DNA of 64,000 bases from NCBI GenBank assembly GCA_013180625.2, contig SNVD02002577.1, forward strand, positions 1 to 64,000, read 5' to 3'. The position numbers and the translations under genes are program-made. The DNA is from Boswellia sacra. Lineage: Eukaryota; Streptophyta; Magnoliopsida; Sapindales; Burseraceae. The stretch's first letter is position 1; every line of letters starts with the position of its first letter. The notes under the pieces were generated by a model. That model was not told the origin of the DNA. It saw nothing but the letters and a program-made list of their open reading frames with translations, and ran no database searches. Positions 37,960 through 51,405 of this stretch are shown here, one piece after another.

Positions 37960-38587
37960 TGTTCGGTTTCTGTCGGAAGTTAGTTCTCATAGTTGTGGGG
38001 ATCTGGATTAGATTGATCGTCAGATAGGGATTTATAGGGTTTTCGTTAGAGATTGGGAGTGGATATTCATTTAGTTTGATAGTTCTCATCAAACTGAAAC
38101 TACGCATAATAAGAAATCTTTGGTTCTGTTTACTTGTTAATATCGCAGCATGAGAGTTGTTAATATGATCATCTTGTACTCACTGTGTAATGTAATGCTA
38201 ATGCAAGTTTGCCGCTTGTTTTGTTTGAATTAAAGAGGCCGGCGAGGACATGGTCAAGGTCATGATTAGGAAATATAGCACATCTCTCTAATTTTGAATG
38301 CATAAGCAACTTTGCATATTGAAAGCTTTTGAATAATGATACTTAACAGTTGCAATTAAGCATGCGACCATGCAATATTGGCACCAATCTGCTATGAAAT
38401 ATGAACATCATTTGGTAATTAAGCCTATTTCGATGCAACACAAAACTCAATTGGAAAGATTAAAGACAATGGCGGAGATAATATATATATAATAGGTAAA
38501 TTAAAGAACCACCAAGTCAACAACTAAGATACTTTTTTTGCAATGATCTGGGGCCGGCCACTTAAGCCACTAATCTCCGCCATACAG
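37960..38587. other. Convergent 3' regions of the SMR and P450 genes
   Basis: AT-rich spacer holding both 3' UTRs. No coding region or clear structural element seen. Confidence 0.6.
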
Positions 38588-41239
38588 CTAGGACAAAGGC
38601 TTTACAAGAATGGGGAGGCGATATTGTGGCTGCAGAATAAGGCCGTCCACTGGTGTGTGCTTATACTCGGAAGAGAGTGATAAGGAAAACTTTTGGAGGA
38701 TTAATGCAATTGCTGTTTTGGCTGCAAGCATTGCAAAATTCTGACCAATGCAAACTCTTGGGCCGGCTCCAAAGGCAAGCAGAGCATTTGGGTGCTTGGC
38801 TGCTTTGGAGATCCCATTGATGAATCTGAGTGGATTGAATTCATTTGCATCCTCTCCCCAATATCTTTTGCTCCTGTGAATCTGCAAAATAGGTATTTCG
38901 ACGCATGTGCCTTTAGGAATCATTAAATTTCCAATCTTGGTCTTCTCTGATCCCTGTCTGAACAACCTTATTACTGGGCAATACAACCTCAAAGATTCCA
39001 GCAAAACCATGTTCACCTACAAATACACAAAGTGATTGGATTGGATTCTATGTACTAGTCAAATTTATTTCATTATGAAAATAATACAAGCAGTAATATG
39101 TGACAATGAAGATTCCATATCATGAAGGTACTTGGTTGCTTACCAATTTTAACTTGGCTAACATATCTGCATCAGGAATCCCCATCTTGCATTCCTTCAA
39201 GACTTCTTCTCGGAGTCTTGCTTGCCAATCTTGATATATACTCAACAAGTACACAGTCCAGGTTATGCAATTGGCAGTGGTTTCATGGCCAGCGAAGAAG
39301 AATGTTTTGCATTCCTCCACGATCTCATCCATGTTTAACTTGGGGCCAGATCCAGTTTGAACCATTTCTGAGGATTCAATCATTACACCAATTAAATCAT
39401 CTCCATAACCGTTTTCGGAGACATTCAATCTACTTTCTATTATGCCTCTTAGTGTGTCTTTAACCTTCCTGTCAAGTTTCCACACCTGAATATTCGATGG
39501 AGTGGGTAGATATCTGGACTTGAAAGAAATAATTTGTTAAGAGCTTGCCGTGAAACAAAATAAAAACAAATCCCAAATCATAGAAGTAGAGTTAAGAGTA
39601 GTAAGGCAATTACTGGCTGCCAGGGATGAAAATGTCAGCACTTGAAGCTGCGCAGTATTGTTGAAGCTCAACTTGGGCCTTGAAGGCCTCCTTTCCTTCC
39701 GCAAAGCTACTTCCAAATGCAGTATGCGCAATTATATCAGCCATTAGCCTTTTGAGTTCTCCATTCATCTCCATCTTTATATAACATTGGTCCTCAGTGT
39801 TGGTGGCCTGAATTTTCCACTCTTCAAGCATCGCTACGGTACATGCTACAATCTCCCTTGTCATAATCTGTCCGGATCATCAAGCCATGGACATGGAGAT
39901 GCTTAACAAGTTCAAAATTTTCTTGGTTTACTCGAGTAACTGATAAATAGAAACAATAATTAGTTGGAAAAGTTTGGGACCTTGAGCTTGTCAGTGGTAA
40001 AGGCAGGATTGACTATTCTTCTGTGCCTGGTCCAGTCTAATCCATTGATCAAAGACAATCCTTTGCCGGCTAATTTTTCTGCTGAAGGCCTTGCCTGGGG
40101 TTTGACGTAGAAACCAGACTTGTTTGATAGTACGTGTTTGGCCAGCTCGGGGTCTGAAATGCAAATCCTTGGCTGCATTCCATACCAATACAGAAACGTC
40201 TCTCCTGCGGCATAAAGCGTCGCACAACAATGATCAAGAATGAAGTTCAATGTCTAATCAATCTCAGTTCATGAGTTACTGATGAACAGAAAATGTAAAT
40301 AATACTTCAATCTTAGTTATTGGATTCCTGGCTATCCTATATAAATAGATTTGACTACTTTTAATTAGAACAACTAATTGAAGTTGACAAAAAAAAAAAA
40401 AGAACCATGTTTTTCTGTTTCTGATTCTTCACTGATTCATGCATATAGTACATTAATTATTGTTTTGCTTATTGGATTCAACACCTCTGTATCAAAATCA
40501 TTTGTCTCCTACAATATAATTGGCGGCTATTGGCTATGGCTATGGCTATGGCTAATTACTCAACTTCAAGAAGAGTACTGTGTCTCTAGCTAGCTAGGGT
40601 TCACGGACCAGCTTATGAGGGATGAAAACTTGGAATGTGAAAGCAAAACTTAATTAAATCGATCTATGATTAATGATAAATGTTATTAATTAATGTTATT
40701 GGTAACTATAATACTAAAATTAACTTCAAAACTTTAACATGCGACTTCATAATTAAGATCTAAACTCAATCTATGTTTATAATATAAACTTAATTATCAT
40801 CGCATCGCATTTTTAGTTAAACTTTCAGAAATTAGGGGAAAAAAAAACTTTCAAAGGAAAATATTTAGGCTACGACTACAACATCAAACCAAGAAATTAA
40901 GGAAAACCAGATCAGAATAATGGAGAGAAAGCAATTGATAAACTGACCATGCTCCAATGACCATTTACTGTAGTGAGGAACAACTCTCTCAGAGATGTTA
41001 TGTGAGTTTGTATCCAAAACAGTTCCTAGAGCAATCCTTCTCAGCTTCTTCATTTCATCAAGAGAACCTGAAAGAGCTGAGTAGGAAGGTCCCATGATTC
41101 CTTGTTGTCGAAAGCTTCTAGTCACAGCATATGGCCTCCAGAAGATGATCCTGCATGCTTGAAAAACCGTTGAGAGAACAAGAACTGTCAGAGCAACTAT
41201 GACCATGCCAAGATACTCCATTGTGTTAAATGGCTGCAA
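38588..41239 (-). CDS. Cytochrome P450, CYP72 clan (probably CYP721A-like), 522 aa
   Basis: Five exons on the minus strand: 41239-40948, 40204-39981, 39867-39614, 39513-39144, 39016-38588. All borders are GT-AG with matching phases. An N-terminal membrane anchor (MVIVALTVLVLSTVF) is followed by a plant-P450 linker (RQQGIMGPSY). The I-helix oxygen-activation motif AGHETT is at ~331-336 and the K-helix ExxR (ESLR) at ~387-390. The PERF-like FNPLRF is at ~440-445, and the heme loop FGAGPRVCIG at 462-471 has its cysteine ligand at 469. All catalytic landmarks are intact, so it should be an ER-bound monooxygenase. CYP72-clan members act on hormones, fatty acids and terpenoids; the substrate cannot be read from sequence. 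CYP709 and CYP714 are alternatives to CYP721. A second in-frame ATG at 41221 is also possible as the start. Confidence 0.93.
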
Positions 41240-42222
41240 AATAAAATAAGAGTCTTTATATATTTATTATATATTGCACAGACAAGTAGTGCTGTGCGTT
41301 CTGGGAGTTTATATAACTGATAATTTTGTGGTTGGCACTTGGCTATATGGGAAAGATTTGATGGCAGTGTTCTGCGTATTCTATGCATGCATGGCCGCCG
41401 TGGATAACGATGAGGTCATTGCTGACTGAGGGAAAAGAATATCATGAAATCTCCATTAATGGATCCTGTCATCTTGAGTTGTGTGGCTAAGCCTATGAAG
41501 TTTCATTACTGTCAAATTAATATTATACATTCATTGTCCTTTCTATTTTTGGGCAAGGTGATTTAATTTAAAAATAAATTTGCAATTACACACAATAAAA
41601 AAAATATTGTTTAAGAGGAGTAGTAGTATTGCTCATAAGAATAGGGAGCACAAGCATTTTATTTAAAGCTTAAGTTAGGAAATATTGTAGTTTAAGATTA
41701 GTAAAACGTTCAAATATGCTTCCATTAGAAGAGTATTAATCCTATGATTATTAGGTCAATATAACTTTCATAACAAACCACTCCAAGCTAAACATTAACA
41801 TTTAACCGTCAATAATACGAAAAAAATGTGAACCCTCTTTGTTTTGGTATACTTTAATTGATAAGACTCACATAAATTATGAGTTTTATTAAATGATTGA
41901 GATTTAATTATGTTTTTAAATTTAATTTCTAAAGTGTAATTATGCCTATTAAATTTAATCTTTTAACTATTGAAATTGCATTACCGTATATTGACTTAAC
42001 GAGTGTGGGAGGTGATATATCATGACTAAGGTCAAACTAATCAATCTTTATCCTAAACGACGTCGGCTTGCATTGGCGGACGGACGGAGGGATTGGTTTC
42101 AATTGCCATCCGCTCCACCCCAGAATCCAGACCCGTCAACTCGTTTCCTCGTGGGAATTCAAAAAACACTGGAAGTACGGACTCAGAAGCAAACAATTCG
42201 AAATCAACCCTAAAATTTAAAA
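41240..42222. other. Divergent intergenic region between P450 and CHMP7
   Basis: About 980 bp between the two start codons on opposite strands, so both promoters must fit here. AT-rich, with A and T runs. No coding sequence. No obvious shared regulatory box seen. Confidence 0.6.
41308..41316 (-). promoter_or_regulatory. Possible TATA box of the P450 gene
   Basis: The minus strand reads TTATATAAA about 70 bp upstream of the first ATG, giving a short leader. A second TATA-like run at about 41255-41270 is too close to the start to serve. Confidence 0.4.
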
Positions 42223-44016
42223 ATGAGTTCCACCACCTCGGTGAGTGAATTCATAGCAAGGGAAGTACCTGACTGGAACGACGACGTAATAGCCACAGCC
42301 AGATTCAAAGCGTTTAGTGGACAAAGATCCGATTGGGAACCCAAATTCCAGTTCTGGAGAGATTTGATCCTCAAAATCGCCCGTCATTTCCACTTGCTGA
42401 TCGTTCAACCTTCGGAGGTTTATTCTAGACTTTGATATTCTTATACTCTGTTTGTAGTTGATTATTCAGAAAAGAAAAAGAAAAAGAAATTGATGAAAAC
42501 AATCGGTTATTTGCTTGTTTGTTGATGTGCAGATAAAGAACGAGTGGTTTAATCGAGGAGGGTTGACGCCTCTATGCATTGACCATGTACTGGTGAGCTT
42601 CTTTCTACTTAACTATTCTTTTTTATGATCAATTTGATTATTGATGATATAGGAAGAAGTTAAGTTTTTTAGTATTTTAAAAGTGCTTTGATGAATATCT
42701 GATGCTGGGGTGTCTGGCTAGTGTCCAAATTGTCTAATGAAGTGTTGATAAACTTTATCTTGTGTCATGTGAAAAGTTTAAATGGAAAGCTATATTGTCT
42801 ACGATAGTAGAATAAACTCCTTGCCTCACCTATGTTTCCTTAAGTGAAAATGACCTTTTTTTTTTGGGGTTTTGTATATTTTATTTTGTTTGTCATTTTT
42901 CAGTTTGTAATGTATAATGAAGGTGATATTGCGCGAAGTGTGGATCTTGTGGATCCAACTAGTGGGCGACTCTCTCAGTTGTTCACAAAATTAAGAAATT
43001 TGATGACTAGATCAACGATTTCTCCAGAGGTTTTGCTCAGAGATCGTGTGGTTTTTATGTCACTTGCAAAGGTATGTGATTGGTGAAATGTTTAATGAGT
43101 TTTTTTTTTTTTAGTTTTACTCAGGTTCAAGTAATTGGGATAAAAGCTTTTGTAGGGTTGAGTTGCGTCCTGCATTTGTATTCATTTTCTTTCATAAAGG
43201 TGAGGTGACATGACTTATACATCTCTTGATGTTGTGATGAAATTCATTTTTCTGGATGGTTAGGATAAGGCCGCTGAAGTCATCAAACTTTTATCTGAAA
43301 GTCATTGGACTTCTTCATGCATTATTACAATAAAGAAGTTCCAGGACTTGTGTGGAGGACAAGATGAAGCATCTGCAGTCTTGAGTTACTTGTCAGGATG
43401 GGGGAAAGCACAATATCTATCAGTCACTAAGAAGGAAGTTATAGAGGTGTTGCATATTGGTCCTTTTATTTTCAAAATCTTATTCCATTTGCTGAGGAAC
43501 TAAACTACTTATTAATTGTGTGATCTTAGTGAGCTTGGAAACAGCTTTCTTTTAACTGAGTTAGTACTTCTGACATGATGAATTGCCTCACTTTGTTAGA
43601 CATGTCAACAGATGTAAATAATAGTTTGCGAACTATGTAAACTTTTCTAGATTATCATAGACATATGCACTCTTGAACAACTCCCAAAACATGTCATTAC
43701 ATACACTACTAGATGCCTATCTTGGCTTTACTTATCGCAGTCTCCTTTAAGCGTGTTGCTACATATTTATCTGAAGGTGTGTAATCTGATTACAATTACA
43801 GGGTTTAAAAGTTTCCCTTTCAGTGACAGCTGTGTCTGGTATCTCAACTTTAGATTGTGATATTTTGCACCTGATTTGGACAAAGGAAAAGCTTCAGCAA
43901 CAGCTTGATGTGACTGACAGACACTATGAGATGTAATTATTCTTTTGTCCTGATACTTGTGAAATAAGCTTAATATTGTTGAGTCCCACAGTCACTACCG
44001 TTTGTGATTAATGTAG

Positions 44017-44054
<38 letters not shown>

Positions 44055-45522
44055 AGGGTATATGCCTCTCAACTATTGCATACATTTTAGGTAATCGGAC
44101 TGTTTCTAAATTGCAGGTTCTGCAGGGAACCCATGTGGGTCCCTCCTAGTTAGCAATCAGTTCAAATTTCACCATAATACATATTGTAGAATCCCCAGTG
44201 TAGGGTATGGTTCTATCTGTGGTAATGCTAAATAATGTGAGGGAGTGACATGTATGCAAAGTTTTACTATTACAACATTCTGCATCACCAGTAAATTCAT
44301 ACAATTGTCTCTGGAATATGTCGCTGATTGATGGATGTGAGACACTATGCCAGCTGGTTGAGAAATTTGATCAGCTTCTTTTTTCCAAGTATTGATATTT
44401 GGAAGTTTGTTGGTTGGCCTAGAGTATATGGCAGTAATGTGACTGAATAGAAGGCCTGATTTTAAGTCTATGTGCTATTGCTTTCTTAAACAGCTCCATT
44501 CAAATTTGGACATTGAACAGGTTTCTTCTTAAAGCAAGTGCATCAGTCTGATGCGTGGACTTTTTTCTGTGCAGGTCAAGAAAAACAGCATTAATTTCAT
44601 TGCAATCTGGAAATAAGAGAGTGGCCCTGAGGCATGCAAGGCAGCTAAAGCTTGCCAAAGAGAGCAGAGAAAAATGTATGTCGCTTTTGAACAGAGTAGA
44701 GGAAGTCCTGAACGTTGTCGAAAGTGCTGAATCCACAAAAAAGGTATGTTAGCTTTGGAGAAATTCAGACCGAGTTTTGCTGTATCTCTAGGTTTGTCTT
44801 GATGGTAAACTATAACTTGTCTTAGCTGCTAATAATTTTTCCTAGTGATAAAGTAACAAAAGAACTAACAAATCACTGGCCTTCTGATTCTGTCAGCATA
44901 ATGTATTATGAATTGAGGAATTGACCTGTGTATTTGGCCGTGGAAAATCTGTAAACTTCTCTCTCATTGTCATGTTAGGTTTCTGAAGCAATCCAAATTG
45001 GAGCTCAAGCAATAAAGAGAAGCAAGATCAGTGTGGAGGAAGTTCAAATCTGTTTAGAAGAACTTGAGGAGAGCATTGATTTACAAAAGCAAGTTGAAGA
45101 AGTGCTAGGTACTTGCATTTGGTTTGTTTTTGTGTATTCAAGTTGTGGCCAGTGTAAACATGGTTAGAATTAAGGTTTTGTTATCAAGATGATTTTGTTG
45201 ATTTAATCTAGTTCTCACTTGGCTCTTTTTGGATATTGAAGAAGTGGGTCCATCCCCCCCAGGAGTTGATGATGAAGACATTGAAGAGGAGTTTAAGAAC
45301 TTGGAGTTGGAATTTAAAAGTGAAAACCCCCAAGTTATGACCCCCGAAACTGAGGTCAATGAAACATCAAAAGTAGTAGCTTTAGAGTCTGCTGAATCAT
45401 TAAGTGTCTCATTCTCAAGTCTTAGGCTTGAGGATGGTCCAGCTACAGCCGTGGCAATTCGGGATTCTATGGCACCAGTCAGAAACAACGAATCACACCG
45501 TTGCTTGCCTGAACCTGCATAG
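42223..45522 (+). CDS. CHMP7: CHMP7-type ESCRT-III protein (Snf7 family), ~438 aa
   Basis: ESCRT-III subunits remodel membranes; CHMP7 links ESCRT-III to the nuclear envelope and ER in other eukaryotes. Eight exons: 42223-42417, 42533-42592, 42904-43071, 43264-43446, 43802-43932, 44575-44743, 44979-45108 and 45242 (or 45212)-45522. Phases agree throughout. The N-terminal half (FIAREVPDWNDDVIATARFK, FWRDLILKIA, NEWFNRGGLTPLCIDHVL) is the winged-helix part specific to CHMP7. The second half is the helical, basic-then-acidic Snf7 domain (TKEKLQQQLDVTDRHYEM, SRKTALISLQSGNKRVALRH), ending in an acidic tail (DDEDIEEEFKNLELEF) like a MIM region. The last-exon acceptor is ambiguous between two in-frame AGs 30 bases apart. 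The gene appears intact. Family assignment rests on these segments and their order. Confidence 0.9.
44020..44051. repeat. TA microsatellite in a CHMP7 intron
   Basis: A TA dinucleotide run of about 32 bases in the intron between exons 5 and 6. Confidence 0.9.
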
Positions 45523-46286
45523 TTGTATGACCAAAAAAGTAAAATACTAAAATAGGGGGTATGGTTGGAGTTTTCCCAGTTGAGACTTTACGATGATTAT
45601 TTCGTTCATACATTTGTGGTATAGCTGTGAACGTGAGATTTAGTTGGTTTATGATGTAATTTGTAATTAACATTTCATTTGTATTTCTTATCTGTACCTA
45701 CCAAGAAACTTGTTATATAAATAGAGTTTTGGCTTTGAATTATGTAACTACAGGCTAAACTTGCGCCATTTCTCTTATATCTCCGCTTGGCTTTCTGAAG
45801 TTCACTGTATTGCTTGATTTAAATCAATAGTGGAATTCCCATTTAGCCATTTTAGAATGCTCAAATTCTAAACTAATCAATTTGATTTGAAACATTAGAT
45901 TTGCGAGACCAAATTTAATATGATTGGTCAGTTCGGATAATTGATATTGGATTAATTAAATTTGAGTTATTCTTGTTTCATAAATAATGGGGCGTTAGTC
46001 TGATTAATCTATTTAAAAAAAAAGTCAATTGAATTGTAATTTAAGTTGAGGTCAGATTGAGTTGAAATTTTTTCAATTAACTAATCGATATAATTTTTTT
46101 TCTTAGTGTTTGTCTTATATTTAATGTAATATATGATTGGACTATATTAATATTTGATAATGCTCACGAAAATAATTTTTAAATAAAACTAATTTAATTT
46201 TTATTTAAGTGTAATTAGAATTAAAAATTAGTTCAATATTTATAATAAAAACATTATACTAATTGTTACTTTTTTAAATAAAAAGT
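45523..46286. other. CHMP7 3' region and AT-rich spacer
   Basis: The 3' UTR of CHMP7 then strongly AT-rich DNA that passes into the tandem array. No gene seen. Confidence 0.6.
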
Positions 46287-47057
46287 TTTAAATTTTTAAA
46301 AAATTTAAATTTAATTAAATGATAATAAAAAAATTTTAAACATCAATTTTTAATAAACCTATTTCATTAATAAGAAATTTCAAATTTATAATACAATTTT
46401 TGTTAATTATATAATATAGATAAAATTAAAAGTTCTTATTAAATATTTACATAATATAATTTAATAATTTAAAATATAAAATTGACATTACTAATATTTT
46501 AATAAATTAATAAAATATACAATTTATTAAAATTATTAAATATATAATTGTGCTTTAAAAATAAAATTATTAATTTAAAAATTATTAATTAAGTAATATA
46601 ATTAGCAATTATAGTATACTGTCACTGTTATTATTATTATTATTATTTATAAATCATTTTAGAATTATTAAATTAATATTTATTTAGGTTTATTTTATTT
46701 TTATTTTATACTATATTATTTTTATGCTACAATTAATAAAAAATGCAGCCAACAAGATTTTCACCGGCAAATAAATAAATTTAAAATAACAATATAAATA
46801 ATAACGACAAGAATAATCCACATTAGAATACATATAGGCATATAATAAAGGCTTTAATTTTTTTTTGTTGTGCATTCTCTCTCTAACAAGCCAACAAGCC
46901 AGCACATCCCATATACTGGACGTCCGACCACGATCTCTTGCACGGCCACATCCTCCTGACGATGACAGCGGGGTGCCACAACTTTTCTGGTTGCAAAGAC
47001 TACCAGTGAAAAAGAGAGGCCTTTCAATCCTACCGTCCATCTGAGATTAGCATACAA

Positions 47058-47066
47058 TTTATATAT
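47058..47066 (+). promoter_or_regulatory. TATA box of array copy 1
   Basis: TTTATATAT, about 92 bp upstream of the copy-1 ATG, at the end of the GC-richer block conserved in every full unit. It predicts a start near 47090. Confidence 0.5.
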
Positions 47067-47157
47067 GAACAAAGCAAATATTTATAGCATCTTCTATCCA
47101 TCTCACTCAGAGCAAAGCATAGACTTTTTTTCCTCTCTCTTCCTTGTCTCCATTGCA

Positions 47158-47601
47158 ATGTCTTACATTATTTCCAGCTTTGTATTTCTTCCATTAACCT
47201 TAACCCCACTCCCAAAAGCCCCCACCAAGCCCAATGCATGCACTGCCATCATGAATCCTAGGCACAAGTTGGTCCTACCTCATTCGAAAGCCAAGACAAA
47301 GTTGCACAAGCCTTTGCTTAATGTTTTGTTTAGAGTTCTCAGTTCAAACCCCATGTTAGCTCAAACCCAATGAATCCATGGCTTCCACCATGGATGGAGC
47401 TTGTCAAGAAATTTATGCAAGAGTATGGCTGGTTGGTTCAAGGATGCTTTGGATTTGTACACGGTGGCTATAGAGTTGCTACCCAAAACTTTTGATGTGA
47501 TGAGGGCTACAATATCAACATTTCTGGTTTTGAAAGGGTTCTTTGGGGCACTGTTCGAAAAGAAGAAAGAGAAACAAGAAGACAAGGCTGATAAAAATTA
47601 A
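47158..47601 (+). pseudogene. Array copy 1 of an unrecognised small gene, frameshifted
   Basis: Starts MSYIISSFVFLPLTLTPLPK, Ser/Thr/Pro-rich and poor in acidic residues, which looks like a plastid transit peptide. It ends GALFEKKKEKQEDKADKN. One base is missing near 47356 (CCCCATGTTAGC against CCCCATGTTTAGC in copies 2 and 4), giving a TGA at 47371-47373. A 4-base duplication near 47430-47437 then restores the frame. Both terminal parts are therefore still open, but the middle ~27 codons are shifted. I do not recognise the family. Confidence 0.7.
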
Positions 47602-47784
47602 GTTTTCCTTTTCGGGTTTGCTTGCTTTTTTTTTTTAAATTTTTTTGTCATCTACTGGTCATGTTTTTGTTATTGCCAATGAAATTAGAAACTAAATATT
47701 CAGACCACCCAAGAGCTGATTGAACACTCTGTACGATGATGAACTGATTGAACACTGTGCATGATGATGAGCTTATTCTACCAC

Positions 47785-47788
<4 letters not shown>

Positions 47789-47838
<50 letters not shown>
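47789..47838. repeat. TA microsatellite in array unit 1
   Basis: About 50 bases of TA dinucleotides after the copy-1 frame. The equivalent place in other units is much shorter or absent. Confidence 0.9.
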
Positions 47839-47840
<2 letters not shown>

Positions 47841-49133
47841 ATAACTTATTTCATCAATTTTTAATAAATCATTTATTTTTGTAACATTAACTTATTTATC
47901 GACAAATATATTTACAAATTAATAATCTAAACCATTATTGCAACAAAAATACATTGACTTCTCTTACATTAACTTATATATTGATAAATAATCCTAACTT
48001 CTATTGCAATAAGAATACCAAATATATTTACAAACTAGAATATTAAAATAGTTAATCCAACCAAGGATTCCCCAAATTATCGTGTCTACAAGCCTCCAGC
48101 AACAACAGAAAACAAAATAGAGGAAGAGAGAGAGAGAGAGATGCAGAGCTTGTGAAAAAAGCTAGGTATTTTTTTTTTTTAAAAAATCCCATAGAACCGA
48201 ACTGTAAGTCTGTTCCCAAGAGGACACAACCAGGAACAGTAACACTAGCCACTCAGGCCGCCAGTAGATGGCCCGAATCCAAAAATTAACTAAAGCAGAC
48301 ATCATATAAAAATTTAAATTTAAAATTTGCATAAAAAATTTTCAAAATTTTTAAAATGTTTAAATTTAATTAAATAATAATAATAATTTTTAATATATCA
48401 ATTTTTAATAAACCTATTTCATTAACATGAAATTTAAAATTTAAAATAATTTTTTTGTTAGTTATATAATATAGATATAATTAAAAGTTCTTATTAAATA
48501 TTTACATAATCTAATTTAAAACTTTAAAATATAAAATTGGCATTACTAATATTTTAATTAATTAATTAAATATATAATTCATTAAATTTTTTAAATATAT
48601 AATTGTACTTTAAAAATAAAATTACTAATTATATAATGTAAATAATAATTATAGTGTACTATCATTGTTAATATTATTAATATTATTAATATTATTATAA
48701 TACTATTATTATTATTATTATTTATAAATCATTTTAGAATTATTAAATTAATATTTATTTAGGTTTATTTTATTTTTATTTAATACTATATTATTTTTTA
48801 TGCTACAATTAATAAAAAATACAGCTGACAAGATTTTCACCGGTAAATAAATAAATTTAAAATAACAATATCAATAATAGTGACAAGAATAATCCACATT
48901 AGAATACATATAGTCAGATAATAAAGGCTTTAATCTTTGTTGTTGTGCATTCTCTCTCTGCCAAGCCAACAAGCCAGCTCATCCCACACACAGTACGTCT
49001 GGCCACGATCTCTTGCACGACCACATCCTCCTGACGATGACGGCGGGGTGCCACAGCTTTTCTGATCGCAAAGACTACCAGTGAAAAAAAGAGGCCTTTC
49101 AATCCTACCCGTCCATCCGAGATTAGTATACAA

Positions 49134-49142
49134 TTTATATAT
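49134..49142 (+). promoter_or_regulatory. TATA box of array copy 2
   Basis: TTTATATAT in the same place relative to the ATG as in the other copies. Confidence 0.45.
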
Positions 49143-49234
49143 GAGAAAAACAAACATTTATAACATCTTCTATCCATCTCATTCATGGCAAAGCATAGAC
49201 TTTTTTTTCCCCTCTTTTCCTTGTCTCCATTGCA

Positions 49235-49675
49235 ATGTCTTCCATTATTTCCAGCTCCGTTTTTCTTCCATTAACCTTAACCCCACTCCCAAAAGCCCCC
49301 ACCAAGCCTAATTCGTGCTTTGCCATTATGAATCCTAGGCACTAGTTGGTCCTACCCCATCTGAAAGCCAAGACAAAGTTGCACAAGCCTTTGCTTAATG
49401 TTTAGTTTGAAGCTCTCAGTTCAAACCCCATGTTTAGCTCAAACCCAATGAATCCACGGCTTCCACCATGGATGGAGCTTGTCAAGAAATTTAGGCAAGA
49501 GTACGACTAGTTCAAGGACACTTTGGAAATGTACACAGTGGCTATTGAGTTGCTACCCAAAATTTTTGATGTAACGAGGGTTGCGATATCAGCATTTCTG
49601 GTTTTGAAAGGGTTTTTTGGGGCACTGCTCGAAAAGAAGAAAGAGAACCAAGAAGACAAGGCTGGTAAAAATTAA
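49235..49675 (+). pseudogene. Array copy 2 of the small gene, three nonsense codons
   Basis: Keeps the full 441-bp length and frame from ATG to the final TAA. In-frame TAG codons occur at 49343-49345, 49403-49405 and 49508-49510. At the first the other copies have a lysine codon, and at the third copies 1, 3 and 4 encode tryptophan. Retained length with only point nonsense changes indicates loss by substitution, not rearrangement. Confidence 0.75.
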
Positions 49676-50827
49676 GTTTTCTTTTTTTGGTTTACTTGCA
49701 TTATTTTAATGTTTTCCTTATCTATTGCTCACGTTTTTTTATTGCCAATGAAATTAGAAACTAAATATTCAGACCATCTAAGAGCTGATTGAACACTCTG
49801 TACGATGATGAACTGATTGAAAACTGTGCATGATGATGAGTTGCTTCTACCACAAATTATATATACATAATTATATATATATAAATAAGTTAATGTTACC
49901 AAAACAAAAGATTTTATTAAAAAATGATAAAATAAGTTATCAATAATATATATATATATATTTAACTTGTCTTGCATTAACTTATATATTTATAAAAATA
50001 CATTAACTTGTCTTGCATTAACTTATACATTGATAAATAATCCCAACCTCTACTATAATAAGAATACTAAATATATTTATAAATTAGAAAATTAAAATAG
50101 TTAATCCAATCTTGAGTTCCCCAAATTATCATGTCTACGAGTCTCCAACAAACTTCAGAAAACAAAATAGAGGAAAAAGAGAGAGAGAGAGAGAGGGGGA
50201 GAGAGAGAGAGAGAGATGCAGAGCTTGTGAAAAAAGCCAAGAGCTTTAAAAAAAAATCCCATAAAACCAAACTGTAAGCCTGTATCCAAGAGCACACCAC
50301 CAGGAGCAATAACACTAGCCACTCAGGCCACCAGTAGATGGCCCGAATCCAAAAATCTTCCTAAGGCAGCTAGCATATAAAAATTTAAATTTAAAATTTG
50401 CATAAATTTTTTTAAAAAATTTTAAAATATTTAAATTTAATTAAATAGTAATAGAAAAATTTAATATATCATTTTTTAATAAACCTATTTAATTAATATG
50501 AAATTTAAAATTTATATAATTTTTTTGTTAATTATATAATATAGATATAATTAAAAGTTCTTATTAAATATTTACATAATATAATTCAATAATTTAAAAT
50601 ATAAAATTGACATTACTAATAATTTAATAAATTAATTAAACACATAATTCATTAAAATTATTAAATATATAATTGTACTTTAAAAATAAAACCAATAATT
50701 TCAAAAAAACTACTAATTATGTAATAAAATTAATAATTATAGTGTACCATCACTGTTGTTACTATAATAATAATAATAATAATAATAACAAAAATTAATA
50801 ATTATAGTGTACCATCACTGTTGTTAC

Positions 50828-50863
<36 letters not shown>

Positions 50864-51301
50864 AATTTTTGTTATTATTATTATTATTATTTATAACCAT
50901 TTTAATATTATTAAAGTAATATTTATTTAGGTTTATTTTATTTTTATTTAATACTATATTATTTTTATGCTACAATTAATAAAAAATGCAGCCGACAAGA
51001 TTTTCACCAGCAAATAAATAAATTTGAAATAACAATATAAATAATAGTGACAAGAATAATTTGCATTGGAATACATATAGGCTTATAATAAAGGCTTTAA
51101 TTTTTTGTTGTTGTGCATTCTTTCTCTGCCAAGCCAGCAAGCGAGCTCATCCCACATACAGTACGTCCAGCCACAATCTCTTGCACGGCCACATCCTCCT
51201 GACAATGACAGCAAGGTGCCGCAGCTTTTCTGGTTGCAAAGACTACCAGTAAAAAAGAGAAGCCTTTAAATCCTACCCGTCCATCCGAGATTAGTATACA
51301 A

Positions 51302-51310
51302 TTTATATAT
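51302..51310 (+). promoter_or_regulatory. TATA box of array copy 3
   Basis: TTTATATAT about 95 bp upstream of the copy-3 ATG, in the conserved GC-richer context. Confidence 0.45.
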
Positions 51311-51405
51311 GAACAAAGCAAACATTTATAGCATCTTCTATCCATCTCACTTAGAGCAAAGCATAAACTTTTTTTGTTTTTTCTCTCTTCGCTGTCTCCA
51401 TTGCA

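Noticed and set aside
40525..40556. GGCTAT hexamer run near the P450 gene
   Set aside because: Only about four units, within an intron; not worth separate annotation.
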